Of a DNA stretch of 64,000 nt, positions 12,501-23,900 are shown piece by piece. Made by a program: the position numbers and the translations under genes. The notes under the pieces were generated by a model, which was not told the DNA's origin, made no database searches, and worked only from the letters and a program-made list of their open reading frames with translations. The stretch is from Kryptolebias marmoratus (Eukaryota > Chordata > Actinopteri > Cyprinodontiformes > Rivulidae): positions 20,496,384 to 20,560,383 of the forward strand of contig NC_051437.1 in NCBI RefSeq assembly GCF_001649575.2, written 5' to 3'. Each line of letters starts with the position of its first letter. Position 1 is the first letter of the stretch.

Positions 12501-15500
12501 AGAAAAACATAACTTGGGTTTGTCAGATTTAAAGCGAAGCTTTTTTTTTTATTTGTCATTTTAAAAATAGCACTTGTCTACTGACAAATTGAAGAATGAT
12601 GTGAAAATTCAAGAGGCTACCCAGACCAAGAAGAAGATGACTGCCGGCAGACAGCCAACCAAAATGATGCTACAGTCTGCGTCAGAGATGCCAACCATCA
12701 CTGAGGTGGAGGGCATTTTATCCTCACATATCCATATACCTATAAAAATGTATTCTGCTTTATATTTCAAACATCAAAACACCCACAAACTTATACTATG
12801 ATCAGCTGTGTTAGTGTCTTACCTCACTTGTCTGAGACCATATGTGTATTGTGGGAATACTTGCCTAATTTTTGGTCTGCCAATCTACAGACATGCCATG
12901 CGGGGAAGCAAGAAAACAGTGAAAAGATCTGTTCAGAGGATCCACAAGTTAAAAGGAGAAAAACCCTCTCTGACCTGTCTGCAGAGAGCTGCAGAAGACA
13001 AGACAGCCACAATCAGTCAGACCTGAAAAGGCAATCTGACCTTAAGGTGGGAGTTTTGACCTCCGTCTTGGACATTTCATTCACATATTTTGAAAATGCA
13101 TTAGGCTGTGAGAGTTGTTTATCAGCTGATGATGTTCTTACATGACTGCTTTTTCATTTACAATGCGAATGAATGACCCGTGGTTCTGACCATATATATA
13201 CATGTTGGAGTGTGAAAGTGTCTCCTTTTTGTTTCCCATCTCAGAGAATTCAGAACACCTTTTTGTTTCAGCAGGTTAAGCTGGGGAAGGTTGTTCAAGC
13301 ACCTTCGAAGCTGAATAAGAAAAATGTAATCCGTGCCCAAGAACAGATGAGTGCTTTGAAGGATTCCTTGGCTGCCTGCCAGACCTCTTTCTGTCCGTCG
13401 CCTCCTTTCATTGAAAAGATGAGATGTAAGATTCTGTGAAAAGCTACTCTTCAACATCAGAGTTAGATAACGGTTATTTGACTCCTTTGACATTAGCTAA
13501 TGTCTGTTAAATGTTTCATGGTTGATCAAGTGGTTTCATTTCATTATAATGAGCACATTAATTACTTGATAGCTCATTTGACACCTAGTAGATAAAAAAT
13601 GTTTCTAATTATTGACACATACTGTCAATTTAAAGTGTTTTATTTGGAATACTAAGATCATGTTTTAGTCCAGTTAAGACTTTGTGCCTCTATACCTAGA
13701 ATATGTAATCTCAGTTTGCACAGGATGTATTGTAAGTTTAAAACACGTTAGAAAGAAACACATAATCTTTCCAAAATCTTAACTGTAAATCATTATGTAG
13801 GAAAGGCTGCACTTTGTCCAACTTCTGAAGCCAGCTGTTTGAACATCTGTGTTTATGTTGGACCCTCACAGCTGCAGAGAGGTCACCTCCAGCCTTGCAT
13901 TTGACCTGCTCCACTGTCCTCACCCCATGGGGATCCCCACTTTCTGCCTCCCCTAAGCCTCCCCGCCAGGAAACCCCCTCGCCAGTCCCGCTGCTACCCA
14001 AACCGCACTCAACAGTCAGCAGTAAAAGAAAAGGCAAACCTCCTTCTTTCTACAAAGCAGAGAAAAACTACAGCTCATCCAAGGCCGAGTTCATCCAGTC
14101 TGTTCCCTCTCCCTGCTCATCGAAAGGTCAAACTCCTGCACCCGGGTCTCCCGCTGGACCAAGTTCAGCAGAGGTACACCACCTTCATGACACCTTTTCA
14201 CTGAGTTCAAAAATACCACAATAGGAAAGTTGTGAACTATTAAAAATCCAATTAAAGCATTTCAGTATATAGAGCTATCACAGTGTTATTGTGGGAGAAT
14301 CCTCACTTATTTCAATTTGAGTTTTATCTCAGCGGTCATGAGTTACTCTTTGACTCTGGAATTTAGTGTCTTTGAGTGATTCACATACCTTTGGTCCACG
14401 TGTAAGTCATGGACGTCACTTGACAGTCCGGTGAGAGTCACTGGAGTAAAATGGGTGTTGGTGAGAATAATAAATGACTGAAAACCTTCCTGTCTAGAAA
14501 TCATGGAAGTTGGTCTCAGACCTGAACATGGCTGGGTAAAAATTCCCAGACCAGCAGAGAAAATTTAGGAAAGAACATTTTGCTCTCTGAAGCATCACTT
14601 TTAACATTTAAGGTTTGTTCTAACAGTTCTCAGACTCAGTGTTATTTGACGTGAGATCACTGCTGAGACGAAACCATTCATGAGGATGAGATATTTGAGC
14701 AGTTCTTTAGTAAATATATCATAAATATGCAGAAAATCTTGGAATTAGATTGATGATGATTGATAGCATGATTTCTGAAGGTCTGGCAGAACAGGAAATG
14801 GCACCACTGGGCTTCACCTGTGCTTCTTAATGCACTTCAGAAAGTGTCTTTGACATTTCACTAATCCAGGGAGGACATGGTGATTAGGTCACCACAAAAC
14901 GAGTTGCCACATTTCTTCGTGTCTCATGTTTTGTCATCACTTTCTCTCCCTCTATTTCTTTTTGTTTTCAGATGTATGCAGACCAGCAGCACCTGTCCTC
15001 TGCACCCCGGGCTCTTTTATCTCCGTCCACACAGCCTCTGTTGACGTCCACACTGCTTGAGCTGGACAAACCACCTGTAGCCTCTCCTTCTTCATCACCC
15101 ATACCCGAAGACACCGTCAGCTATAGCTGCCACCTTGACTTCAGCAAAGTGTCTTCAGGATCCCTGGCTTCACTGAGCCACTCGTCCCCCAAGTCATCAG
15201 TACTCAGCCCAAAAATTAAGAACAGCTCCTCTGCTCCCATGACTGAGTCTCTTAAATCAGAGGTTTGATCTCTTTCCTGAGTGTTTTTATGATCGATTTA
15301 AGCTGGATGTATTGATGAATGTAACATAAATGAGTTACTAGGTTATTATGATTTCAAAATACATGTCGCCATCAAACAAATGACTCACATTAATGTCCCT
15401 TCCTGACAGAAAACACCAGTTAAAGACAGAGACCTTGAACTTCCACAGTCTCTTATCTCAGGTAATGTTTTCTTCCTGTTCTTTGGTTTTGGATTTCCTG

Positions 15501-18500
15501 GTGGCTTTTATCTAACATCATAGCAAGGGACAACCACACCAAGACAAACTTTTAGTTCATTATAAAATTATGAGCACAAATGTACTCAAAAGGGACACTA
15601 TATTTCAATCAGAAAATTCTGCGCAATGTGTGATCATGTTTTTTTTTTTTCTTCTTTCTATTTTTCAGGTCCCAGTCGTAAGCGTCATGTATCATTGTCC
15701 AGTAATTCTGAGGAAGATGAGAAGGAAAACAAGAAGAAAAGCAAGATTAAAGCGCAGCGTTTACCTCGAATGAAGCCCAGGAAGCTGTTTAAGTCCTGTA
15801 AGGCATACGGTTACATCAGTGCTTAGACCAGCAAACAGGAATTAGTGCCTTTTGCTGAAAAATATATGAGAAAACCAGAACAACACAGTATTTACAGACA
15901 GCAATTACACAGAATATTTGTGCTATTGTCATCGTAAACCAGTAAAAGTAATTATAATTATATTTAGATCTCATTGAACTAAAACATGAATGCTGTATTT
16001 CTACAATGAGGTTATACACATATTTGGTAGTAGTTGTTTTTTTTTGTTTGTCTGTTAAATCAATTAAAAACTGATGAACAGTTTTTGATGACATTTTCAG
16101 GAAATGTTGGGGTTGCCACAGGAAACAGTTGATGATGCAGATCACAATCTGGATCAGACAATGTTTTAATGATGCTATGGTGTGGGCGGAGGTTTGCGCT
16201 CTCCGAGTGCTTTTAGTCTCTCTCTGTTTCAACAACCAGACCTCATGCCTTATATTAGAACAGCAGAGTAAAAAAAAGTTTTAACCCAGAATGCGTTTGT
16301 TATCCACAGTTGCTGAGGTGTCGGCTGTGGAGGAACTGAGCCACATGAGTTCCAGTAAGTGGGAGGTTGAAGTGGTGGATGGAGACGTGGATATGGAGGA
16401 CGATTTAGAGCTGCCAGAAATGAGTTTAAACCCAAACAACCTATGCCAGCAGATGAGCTCTGAGCTGAAAAACAAGTTCCAGGTTTGACTTGCACACTAA
16501 CAGACAGACTCAAAACACTGTAGCACTATTTATTATGTTAGTACCCTGTTATCTCTGAAAACACTGTTAAGTGTTAGGCAAGGTGACCATGTGGGCTTTG
16601 AAAAGCACTTATCGTCTTATAGGAACGACTGTACTTGTGATTTGTGTCGAACATACTATGTCAACGCTAAGCTTCTGCATACATGTTTTCAGAACCGTTG
16701 CAAGATGATGGAGATCTACAACAAGCAGTCTTTGAAGACTGTCCATCAGCATGTCTCCTCTATTAATGTGCAACTTACCAAATACAGGTCACTTATTGTA
16801 TTTTATTTTGTGAACAAACCCTTAAACTAAGCTTTTTATGGTTTTCCGGTCAAACATATTTGAAAATTCAAGTGCAAATTTAATTTCTGTTACCATCAAA
16901 ATTTATTTGAAGGCTTGTTGTTGACTTATTTAAGTAATAATAGAACAACTATTTTAGTAAAGAAAGTACTTGCATGTTTTATCCAATGTTCAGTCTTTCT
17001 GCAGTCTGCTAGTGGCACTTTATTTTCTGTTTAATTGTTTTTCTTCTGCACAGAACTCAGAAGCTTGAGCAGGTTCAGAAGGTCCTTTTGGATGAGATCC
17101 ATAACATGGAGCAGGATGACAGCATGCTGAAAAACATGGAGAAAGATCTGACTGTGGGTTTCTCAGACTGGCTCTCTGGCTACTCTCTCTCCTACACAGA
17201 AAAAGACTTTCAGGCTAAAATGTAGAAAGTAGCGGCAATAAAAGTACAGTTTAACCAAATATTAGCCAGTTAGAGGAGATAGTTTTCAATTTTTGATTGT
17301 ATTTTTTAAGTATTATTGATTTTACCAATATTTGTTATTTTTTAAATAATTTATTTTTTATTCTTGTCTCTTGTAGCTGATGTGGAAAAAGCAGATAACA
17401 GCTTTCCATTCTTACCAGAAGCAACAAATCAGGAGGTAAATTTGAAACTAGCATGTTTGTGTGAATGCAAAAAGAGCAATGCTGTTAACTCTTGCGCCAT
17501 GTTCTCTGATCAGCGATGTTCCCACAGGGCTAAACCCAAATACTCCATAATACGTTGAGTAACATACTTGTTTATTCTGTGGAACAAGGATTAAAAGGTT
17601 TGACGGGAAAATCATTTCCCCCCGGGATTATCGTCAGAAACTAAATGTCACCCCAAAGCACAAGCTGTTTTTTAGAATATAAAGCCAGTGCTTCTTTATA
17701 TAACTATTATGGGTTAGCAGATATAGTAATTTGGCTGTATGGAGTGTCTCTTTTTTAAAATATAAATAGCATCCAGATTTATCAGCATGCCTCATACTCC
17801 TCAAGTTCTTCACGCTTAATTAGCACATACATCATAATTCAAGTTGTGTCCTCTTGTGTGCCTGATTATGAAGAATACTTTGTATATGTGTGTGGTTTAT
17901 TTGCATTCTGACTTCTCTTTGGCGCCTTCTCAGTTGGTTGCCTGAATGTCTGTGTCTTTCTACCCAGAAATGATACCTTGAAGAATACTCTCCAGAGTAA
18001 TGTGCATCAGAGCCTAGAGTACGAGGAAGGAATATTCACATCCGAGGTGAGAGTTTCTCCCATATCTAATATTTGCCTCACTGTGTAGATTCAGTGTGAC
18101 TAATTGTGTAAATTCTAAATGTGTGTGTGTATGTAAGGAGTAAAGCAGTCCAATTGCTGTTTTGCTGAGTGTTTTTTACTGTTCCTCATCTATTCACCCA
18201 TCACTTTCTCTGACCATCACATTCTGCCTGCTGTTTTCAGATGGGCCTAATTAGAAACGACATGAAGTCAGTTCAGGACAGACTCCTCAATGAGATGGTT
18301 AGTAGACACAAACACAGGTGACCTCTCAGCAAAATCTGTCTTTCATGCCACGTCCTTCACTCTGTCTGCACCAAAACGTTCCCCTGAAAGCTTTTACCCT
18401 ACATTCAGCGCTGAAAGTGCGTCTGACTCAGATGGTGATTTGTCTCATTTTAAAACTGTTCTTTCCTGAATGTTTCTTTTGTGCTCGTGCTCCATTTGCA

Positions 18501-18558
18501 GCTGGAGGGAGAGGTCCAGAGTGTGAAGAGAGGACTGCGCGCTTTGTTTTTCCACTGA
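3560..18558 (+). CDS. sycp2: Synaptonemal complex protein 2 (45 coding exons)
   Basis: SYCP2 is a lateral/axial element protein of meiotic chromosomes; it dimerises with SYCP3 and recruits HORMA-domain proteins. Following GT-AG sites and phases, I joined 45 exons into one frame of 1,618 codons including the stop (human: about 1,530 residues). The only exceptions are a probable AT-AC intron at 3924-4015 and a weak donor (GTATTT) after 8059. Recognisable conserved blocks are an N-terminal armadillo-like region, a second N-terminal domain with [25 protein letters not shown] in the middle and a C-terminal coiled coil. Most of the middle is low-complexity, Ser/Lys/Pro-rich and fast evolving, as in other SYCP2 proteins. 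The gene sits between ppp1r3d and phactr3 as on human 20q13.33. Exon coordinates are given in the three block entries. The start of the exon at 11864 could instead be 11870; both are in frame. Confidence 0.9.
3924..4015 (+). other. sycp2: Probable AT-AC intron in sycp2
   Basis: Exon 2 ends in codons for KK and the next bases are ATGAGTATAC. Exon 3 opens with codons for MVQWFEK after TGTTTCTGTGCAC. Joining them as AAG|ATGAGT...GCAC|ATG gives KKMVQWFEK, which matches the mammalian SYCP2 pattern KMVAWFEK. No GT-AG pair gives this product: GT at 3928 runs into a stop or frameshift, and the later GT at 3960 would insert extra residues and drop VQ. The 5' site looks like a U2-type GTGAGT with A at +1, not the U12 consensus ATATCC. 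Confidence 0.6.
7015..7490. repeat. Dispersed non-autonomous element copy in sycp2 intron 14
   Basis: The ends look like a diverged inverted repeat: TTGTTTGTGTGTGTTCATC at the left, and GTGAACAGACAAACAAACAA near the right, which reads similarly on the other strand. A segment like TCATCAAAATCTGTTCATTA also occurs, diverged, at 38960, 59600 (inverted) and 63750. No coding capacity. It fills most of the 742-base intron between 6857 and 7598. Confidence 0.55.
8012..15797 (+). other. sycp2: sycp2 exons 16-38: disordered central region
   Basis: Exons: 8012-8059, 8163-8265, 8434-8528, 9268-9325, 9435-9480, 9608-9687, 9827-10269, 10381-10508, 10600-10636, 10727-10797, 10906-10951, 11035-11078, 11197-11263, 11412-11577, 11696-11757, 11864-12034, 12571-12705, 12891-13046, 13245-13425, 13872-14173, 14972-15262, 15410-15461, 15669-15797. 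The product is rich in Ser, Lys, Pro and Gln. More ordered or conserved islands are [12 protein letters not shown] (9608 exon), [16 protein letters not shown] (10906 exon) and [12 protein letters not shown] followed by SWLRESARK (11412 exon). The 15669 exon has several Lys/Arg clusters ([20 protein letters not shown]) that look like nuclear localisation signals. The largest exon, 9827-10269, has 443 bases. Confidence 0.75.
16310..18558 (+). other. sycp2: sycp2 exons 39-45: C-terminal coiled coil
   Basis: Exons: 16310-16482, 16693-16787, 17054-17153, 17377-17435, 17968-18046, 18241-18297, 18502-18558. An acidic stretch ([13 protein letters not shown]) precedes a long helix with heptad-like spacing ([36 protein letters not shown]), ending in RGLRALFFH. 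In mammals this C-terminal coiled coil binds SYCP3 and drives filament assembly. For the 17377 exon the correct frame is the one giving [10 protein letters not shown]; the other frame does not join its neighbours. Confidence 0.8.
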
Positions 18559-18960
18559 TGGGGGTCAGGTTTGAGTTGAGCAAAAAGGTATCAGAACGAA
18601 GGACCAGGATGTTCATGTCAACATGTGATGCACGCTTCACTGTGTAGTTCAAAGTGTTTGCGTCCTGTTTATTTTCTTTTTCCAAGTTCTTTTAATTTAT
18701 TGAAATGTATCCAGCAGTTTCAGGGCTGGATTTGTTCTTCATATAGAGTTTCCGGTGAAATTTCTCAGCTGATATGTTTTGATGTTAGTACATTTAAGTC
18801 ATTAGCTTCTATGTGAAGTGGTGACGTTTTTACTGTATGTCTAATTTATAGGTTAGTTAAGTACTAAAAGTTGTTAAATGAACATTAGATTGATCACTTT
18901 TAAATATCTCACCCTTGTGAATTGCAAATAAAATGGTTTAAAATAAATACATCAGCCATT
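18559..18960 (+). other. sycp2: sycp2 3' UTR
   Basis: AATAAA at 18927-18932, followed by a second similar signal near 18943, should end the transcript about 400 bases after the stop codon. No other coding sequence is seen. Confidence 0.6.
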
Positions 18961-19571
18961 GTTATAAAAGATGTATTTTGAAGACAATTCTGAAGTAGTG
19001 CTTACAAAGGTATTTTCTCTTTTCAGTGAAGACATCAACAGCCCCATTCTGATTGACATACTGTATGTACAGTTAATATCAAACCCCTCCCCAGTGTTAT
19101 CAGCCCAGACTTCACAGTCTGTACACAGTCCAAGTGACACATTATTCATCAATTAGGAAAAAGTGAAGCTGGTCACATGCACTACTTCTTCCCACTACAC
19201 ACCGTTTTGTCAAAGTAGTTCATGAATTAGTACAAAAAGAAAACCAAAAAAAAAAAGGAATCGTAGGATTGTTCTTCCTCTGCTCTTGTCCTGAGAGGCA
19301 GAGGCTCCACCAAAGTCTCCCCCACCTGCCAGCGTCCGCGTTGCATCCAGGAGTCTCCAGGATGCACTGCTGCAAACGTCATTGTGTCTCCCGCACCCGT
19401 TCCTTCATACTGATAATATGAGGGCGCTGGAAGAAAGTTAAAAAAAGACACGCTGAAGACAAAACGGCTCCAGGCTCTTTTTTTTTTTTGATCCGTCACC
19501 ACTGAGCAGCATCAAGCAGCTTCGGGAAAAATGTCTGAGCTCAGCATTTCTTCACAGAAGAAACTCGGCTT
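18961..19571 (-). other. phactr3: phactr3 3' UTR (tail-to-tail gap)
   Basis: This stretch separates the sycp2 polyadenylation signal from the phactr3 stop codon at 19572. I find no minus-strand AATAAA in it (no TTTATT on the + strand). The nearest ones are at 18696-18701 and 18668-18673, inside the sycp2 3' UTR, so the two transcripts may overlap at their ends. The short open frames here are not convincing genes. Confidence 0.45.
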
Positions 19572-20934
19572 TCATGGCCGGTGGAACCTGAGGAGGCAAA
19601 CACACGGAGCAAAAAAAACTGTGAGAGGGTCCTTTGTCATCAAACCTCGACTGTTGCAGTCATTAATCAGGAGCTATTTTTAGCAGCAAATGTGCTTCAT
19701 GCATCGAGGGGCTGGACACGTGCTCCCCTCCCGTCCTCTCTGGGTCACTGGTACAACTCACAAAGAGCCTCGCTTTTCAAACACATTCAGCCAAGGACAC
19801 GTTGCCATTTCAGCATTTCTCTTTGCTCGATCGCACGAGCGCTCGAAGGGACAACCTACCCCCCCACCCCTCCCCGGATTAGAAGCAATTACATCTATCT
19901 TTAGGTTTCCAGTGCTCTGGATGAGCAAGGAGAGCTAAATTTAGACCGCTGCAGCCCAGAATAGCGCACGCGTGCAAAACACTACAGATGGATGTACACA
20001 TCTGAATACTAACCTGGTTAAGTGTTTGCTCGAGGCGTGCACTTCCATCTCGGTGCTCTTGAACTCGTTCAGCTCTTTTCGGATAGCAGCCTGTGGGAGG
20101 GAGTAAAAAGACCCATCAGCGAATCCCTAATGCATCCAATACCGCCGAGGTTCACCAACCAGTGAACATCAGTGTGACAGCAGGAGAAAGGCAAAAACAT
20201 AATCAGCCTAAAAAACTGAAAGAGAACAGGGGATTTTGAGAGATAAGCTGATAACAGCATCACGAAAACGCTGATAGTCCTCAGTGTTCGCTCGCAGAGT
20301 CGGGAATTTTCATAATCTCTGCCCCAAATGGTAAGGTTTTAAAGGTCATCATGTGACTCAGTTAGCCACGCAAAACACACACCTTGTCTGCAGCTGAGAG
20401 ACGAGTCCACGGCTTGTCTGCTCTCCTGTCGTAGTCCTGAGCTTTCGCCACCTCCACGTAGTCGCTGAAGCGGATTAAAATCTTTCTCTCTCGGAGTTCA
20501 TCTACCGTTGGCCGCTGGTTGAGCTGAAACAAAACAGGAAATTGATCAAATGGTTGCAGCTGGAAGTCACCGCTGTCCGTCTGCCCACAGTTACAGTCAG
20601 GGATGTACCTTTCTGTTTAGTCGCTGTTTTATCTCCCTTCTCTCCTCTTGTTCTGTTTGATCATTTCTCTCTGTTTAAAAAATAAAAGAGAATATTTTTT
20701 AGAAAATCATATAACACAAATCACCTTTAACAGAAGACTTAGTTGTGTACATTTCCATCACCCTTGTTTATTTGAATGACTTTAATATTAATAGTAATTG
20801 TAAGTGCTGATGGTAGTGAGAACAGGTGGTCGTTTGAACTCACGTTTTAAAATGTTCCGACTCTCCAGCTCCTCCACGTTTGGTCTCTGGCTCAACCTCC
20901 TGCGAAGAAACACCAGAACCACGTTTTGAACCAT
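19572..20934 (-). CDS. phactr3: Possible short phactr3 isoform from an internal start
   Basis: An ATG at 20934 (minus strand) reads 11 codons ([11 protein letters not shown]) straight through the splice acceptor into the RPEL2 exon in the correct frame. Joined to the later phactr3 exons it would encode 128 residues: RPEL2, RPEL3 and the PP1-binding tail, without the NLS-like region or RPEL1. It lies directly downstream, in the direction of transcription, of the CpG island at 20940-21345. This is a prediction from sequence only; the in-frame upstream codons could be chance, since this stretch also works as polypyrimidine tract and acceptor of the full-length transcript. Confidence 0.35.
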
Positions 20935-23900
20935 TTTGAACTTTTATCTGCTCCGGTCCCGTCCTCCCCTCTCCGACACCGGCTGTGCTCTCGTCGCTGT
21001 GCGCGTTCTCGAGAGGAATCCCCTACGTTTCCATCTCGCATCCAAACCGCGGCTGTGGTGCTTCGGCAGAGGCGCTCCCCACATTTGGAACGGCCGAAAA
21101 GAGGCGCTTAATTCTCCCCGCTCTGAGAAGTCCCCGCCGCGTTACGACTCGGTGTCGCCGAGCAGCATGCCCCCGGGTTGTAAACGAGAAATAAATAATA
21201 AAAAAAGTCCACTCGGCCACGGCAGCGCGGACGCTCCTCTCCGCTGTTCGACAGCAGCGCTTTTTGAAGCGGGTCGTGATGGGCTGAGGGGCGCGACTCC
21301 GCCAGTCTCCCTGGTTACTGCATACTTAATGAGCGGGGGGCGGAGCCTAACAGGATCCCACTCCAGGCATCCCCAACCTCACGAAATAGTGGCACTGCGT
21401 TTTACTCATACTCTTAGAATTAGTCAGGGTGTTTTGAAAGGTAAAAAAAAAAACAAAAAACGTAGATATATTTGTAACATATATCATAAAAACCCCAATT
21501 ACAAAACAATAAGCAGAATGCAACGACTTTCGAATCTCATAAACCCATATTTTATTCACAATGAACATTATAAAAATATCAAATGTTTAAATTTAAAAAA
21601 TGTGCCATTCTTTAGGGGGTAAAAAAAAATCACAATTTAGAATTTTATGACAGCAGAACATCTCAAAAAAGATGTTTTATTACATCCTTATTTTTGAAAA
21701 ACAAATGGTACAGTTTCTTACGTTGAACATTTGATGTTTATTATGTTAGACTGTGACTGACTTGGTTGTTGTGTCAGAGTTTTAGTCTTAAGTTGAGCCA
21801 TTAGGTGTCCATTTACCATCAAAGCGTCCCAAAGGTCTCCAAAGACTTACTTTCTTCCTTACCAGAATCACAGTGTGTGCTTAAATGAATAATACATGTA
21901 AGCTGCATAAAAGGCTCAGCTTTAGACGGCATGGGACACGCCACAGCACACCTCCAGAGGTGGAAAGTACAGAAAAGAGCTGAATGCCTCTGCACAGCAG
22001 GACTCTTTTTATCCCCTTTAACGCTGGACACTTTAAAGTTTGGTTCTGTGAGAGATCAAGGTTAGGTCACATGAACTGAGACCTGGTCACAAACACACAA
22101 ACGGCTCTTTCATACATCTGTGTGTGTGTTTACAGCAAACGGGCTCTTTAATCTTATCCCTCTAAAAATCTGTTTGTGTTATCTTAGAAGAGCTTGAGCT
22201 AACCTAAATTAAATTCTCATCTTCACAGTGTAAATTAGTGTCTGTTTCTTTACCTAATGGAGTAACACATGTCTAATATGTTGTTTATGTCCCTCGAAAT
22301 ACTGCTTTGTTTTGGTTTTTCTTTTCCCAGCACTGCATTGTGCAATAAAACAGTGAAGCATCGTGGCTTTAATAATTAACAACTTCACATCCATAAATAG
22401 TACAAAGTATATTTCAACCACTCGTCTGCCCTGGAGAAATTCCTTTCTGAGAAGTGTAACTAAAAAAAGAACTAAACTAAAAAGAAGAAACAAGCAGCAA
22501 GAGTGTTTTATAGAAGAAATTCAACGTTTCAGGAGGAAAACAAGATTACTGAGGAATTCCGTCAGTATCGAAGGATGAAAAAAGCTGCTCTCTCCCCTGT
22601 CAGAAGAAATGTCATCAGAATCGGTTCTTATGCAGTTATCTAAAATTCTCACCAGGTGGGAAACGGTCAAACGTGACGATCCCTCTGTTTTTCGAGGAAG
22701 CAAAACAAATACAGTGTTTTTCCAGCTCCCACGGTAGTACGTTCTAAATTGACAAAGTGGAAAATCACTACCAATACTCGAGCGAGAACGAGCATCCACT
22801 GTACTATTGACCTGGTCTCCGAGTTGCCTAGCAACAACACTCGGTACCTTAAAGACAACGGAGTCTTCCTGCAGAAATTCTCGCTCCTCCCTAGTAACAC
22901 AGAGAGGGGGGTTTTACTACTACACACGGAGGTGGATGTGCTTTAAATGACAAGCTGTGGCTATTTTTGGAAACAGGCTGCTGGGGTTTTTTTTTTCTTC
23001 TTTTTTTCTATTTCTGTTGCTAAGTTAAATTAAGCACCGTTTTAACATCTGAGAGTGCTAAATGATTTTAATATCTTTTCAACAATTGCAAGGTTAAACA
23101 ACAATGGCAAGATTATTTAGAGCGACTGAGAATGTTCTGCTGTTTCTACAGCCACTCAGTGTAATTGCTGGTTTACACCCACCGAATCCTGCAATGAAAG
23201 TAAGACTGTGACAGGTTATTCTTAGAGCACCACAAAGAAAACACCTCCCGCGGTAAGGATTCCCGTTCGAAACGCAGGACGCCTTGTGATGAAATGAGTA
23301 AGAATAGAAGTTTATAACTACAGCAGCCGGGGGAGGAATTAATTATCCAAACAAAAGAGTGAAAAAGCAGTGGGTGGGTGGCATTCAGTCTTTAATTTCA
23401 GTTACCAACTGCACCAAGAAGACAAATTGGCCACACTTAGCTTACTTCTTTTTTCTTTTTTTTTTCAAGTATTCTTGCAGAGCCCCTACTTTCTTCTACC
23501 CTGCTATTATTTCTGCTGATATAACTCCCTGACATTTTGTGGTGAGGCAGGAGTGCATTGGTGGGGTGTGGGGTTGGGGGGGTGGATGCATTATTGAACA
23601 GTGGCGAGAGCTAAGATTAGAAACAGCGGAGTGCGGCTGCAGTACTACACGGGCCAGAACTGGAACTAAAGATAGAAAAGTCATCTATCACTGACACAAC
23701 AGGAAGACGGGATGTTATTATCCGACATCTATTCCGCCTGATCCACGCCAAATGTACAACATCTGTAGATCGACATACGTGGGAGTCGTGTGGAAATCTA
23801 ATCGAGCTCGGTGTGTTGGTTTGTCGTTCATTTTTCTCCTCCCACTCAACCACCATGAGCTATAAACCAGATTAGATTATCTTCCACAGTGTTATCGCGT

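Noticed and set aside
12808..13026. Alternative frame [12 protein letters not shown] in sycp2 exon 33
   Set aside because: It is basic and looks protein-like, but only the other frame ([12 protein letters not shown]) joins the neighbouring exons in phase.
20936..21622. 228-residue open frame on the plus strand
   Set aside because: It runs through a CpG island where stop codons are rare. No domain is visible, and it overlaps the promoter-like region of phactr3 on the other strand.
23217..23280. Possible tRNA B-box (GTTCGAA near 23267)
   Set aside because: No A-box or cloverleaf could be drawn around it.
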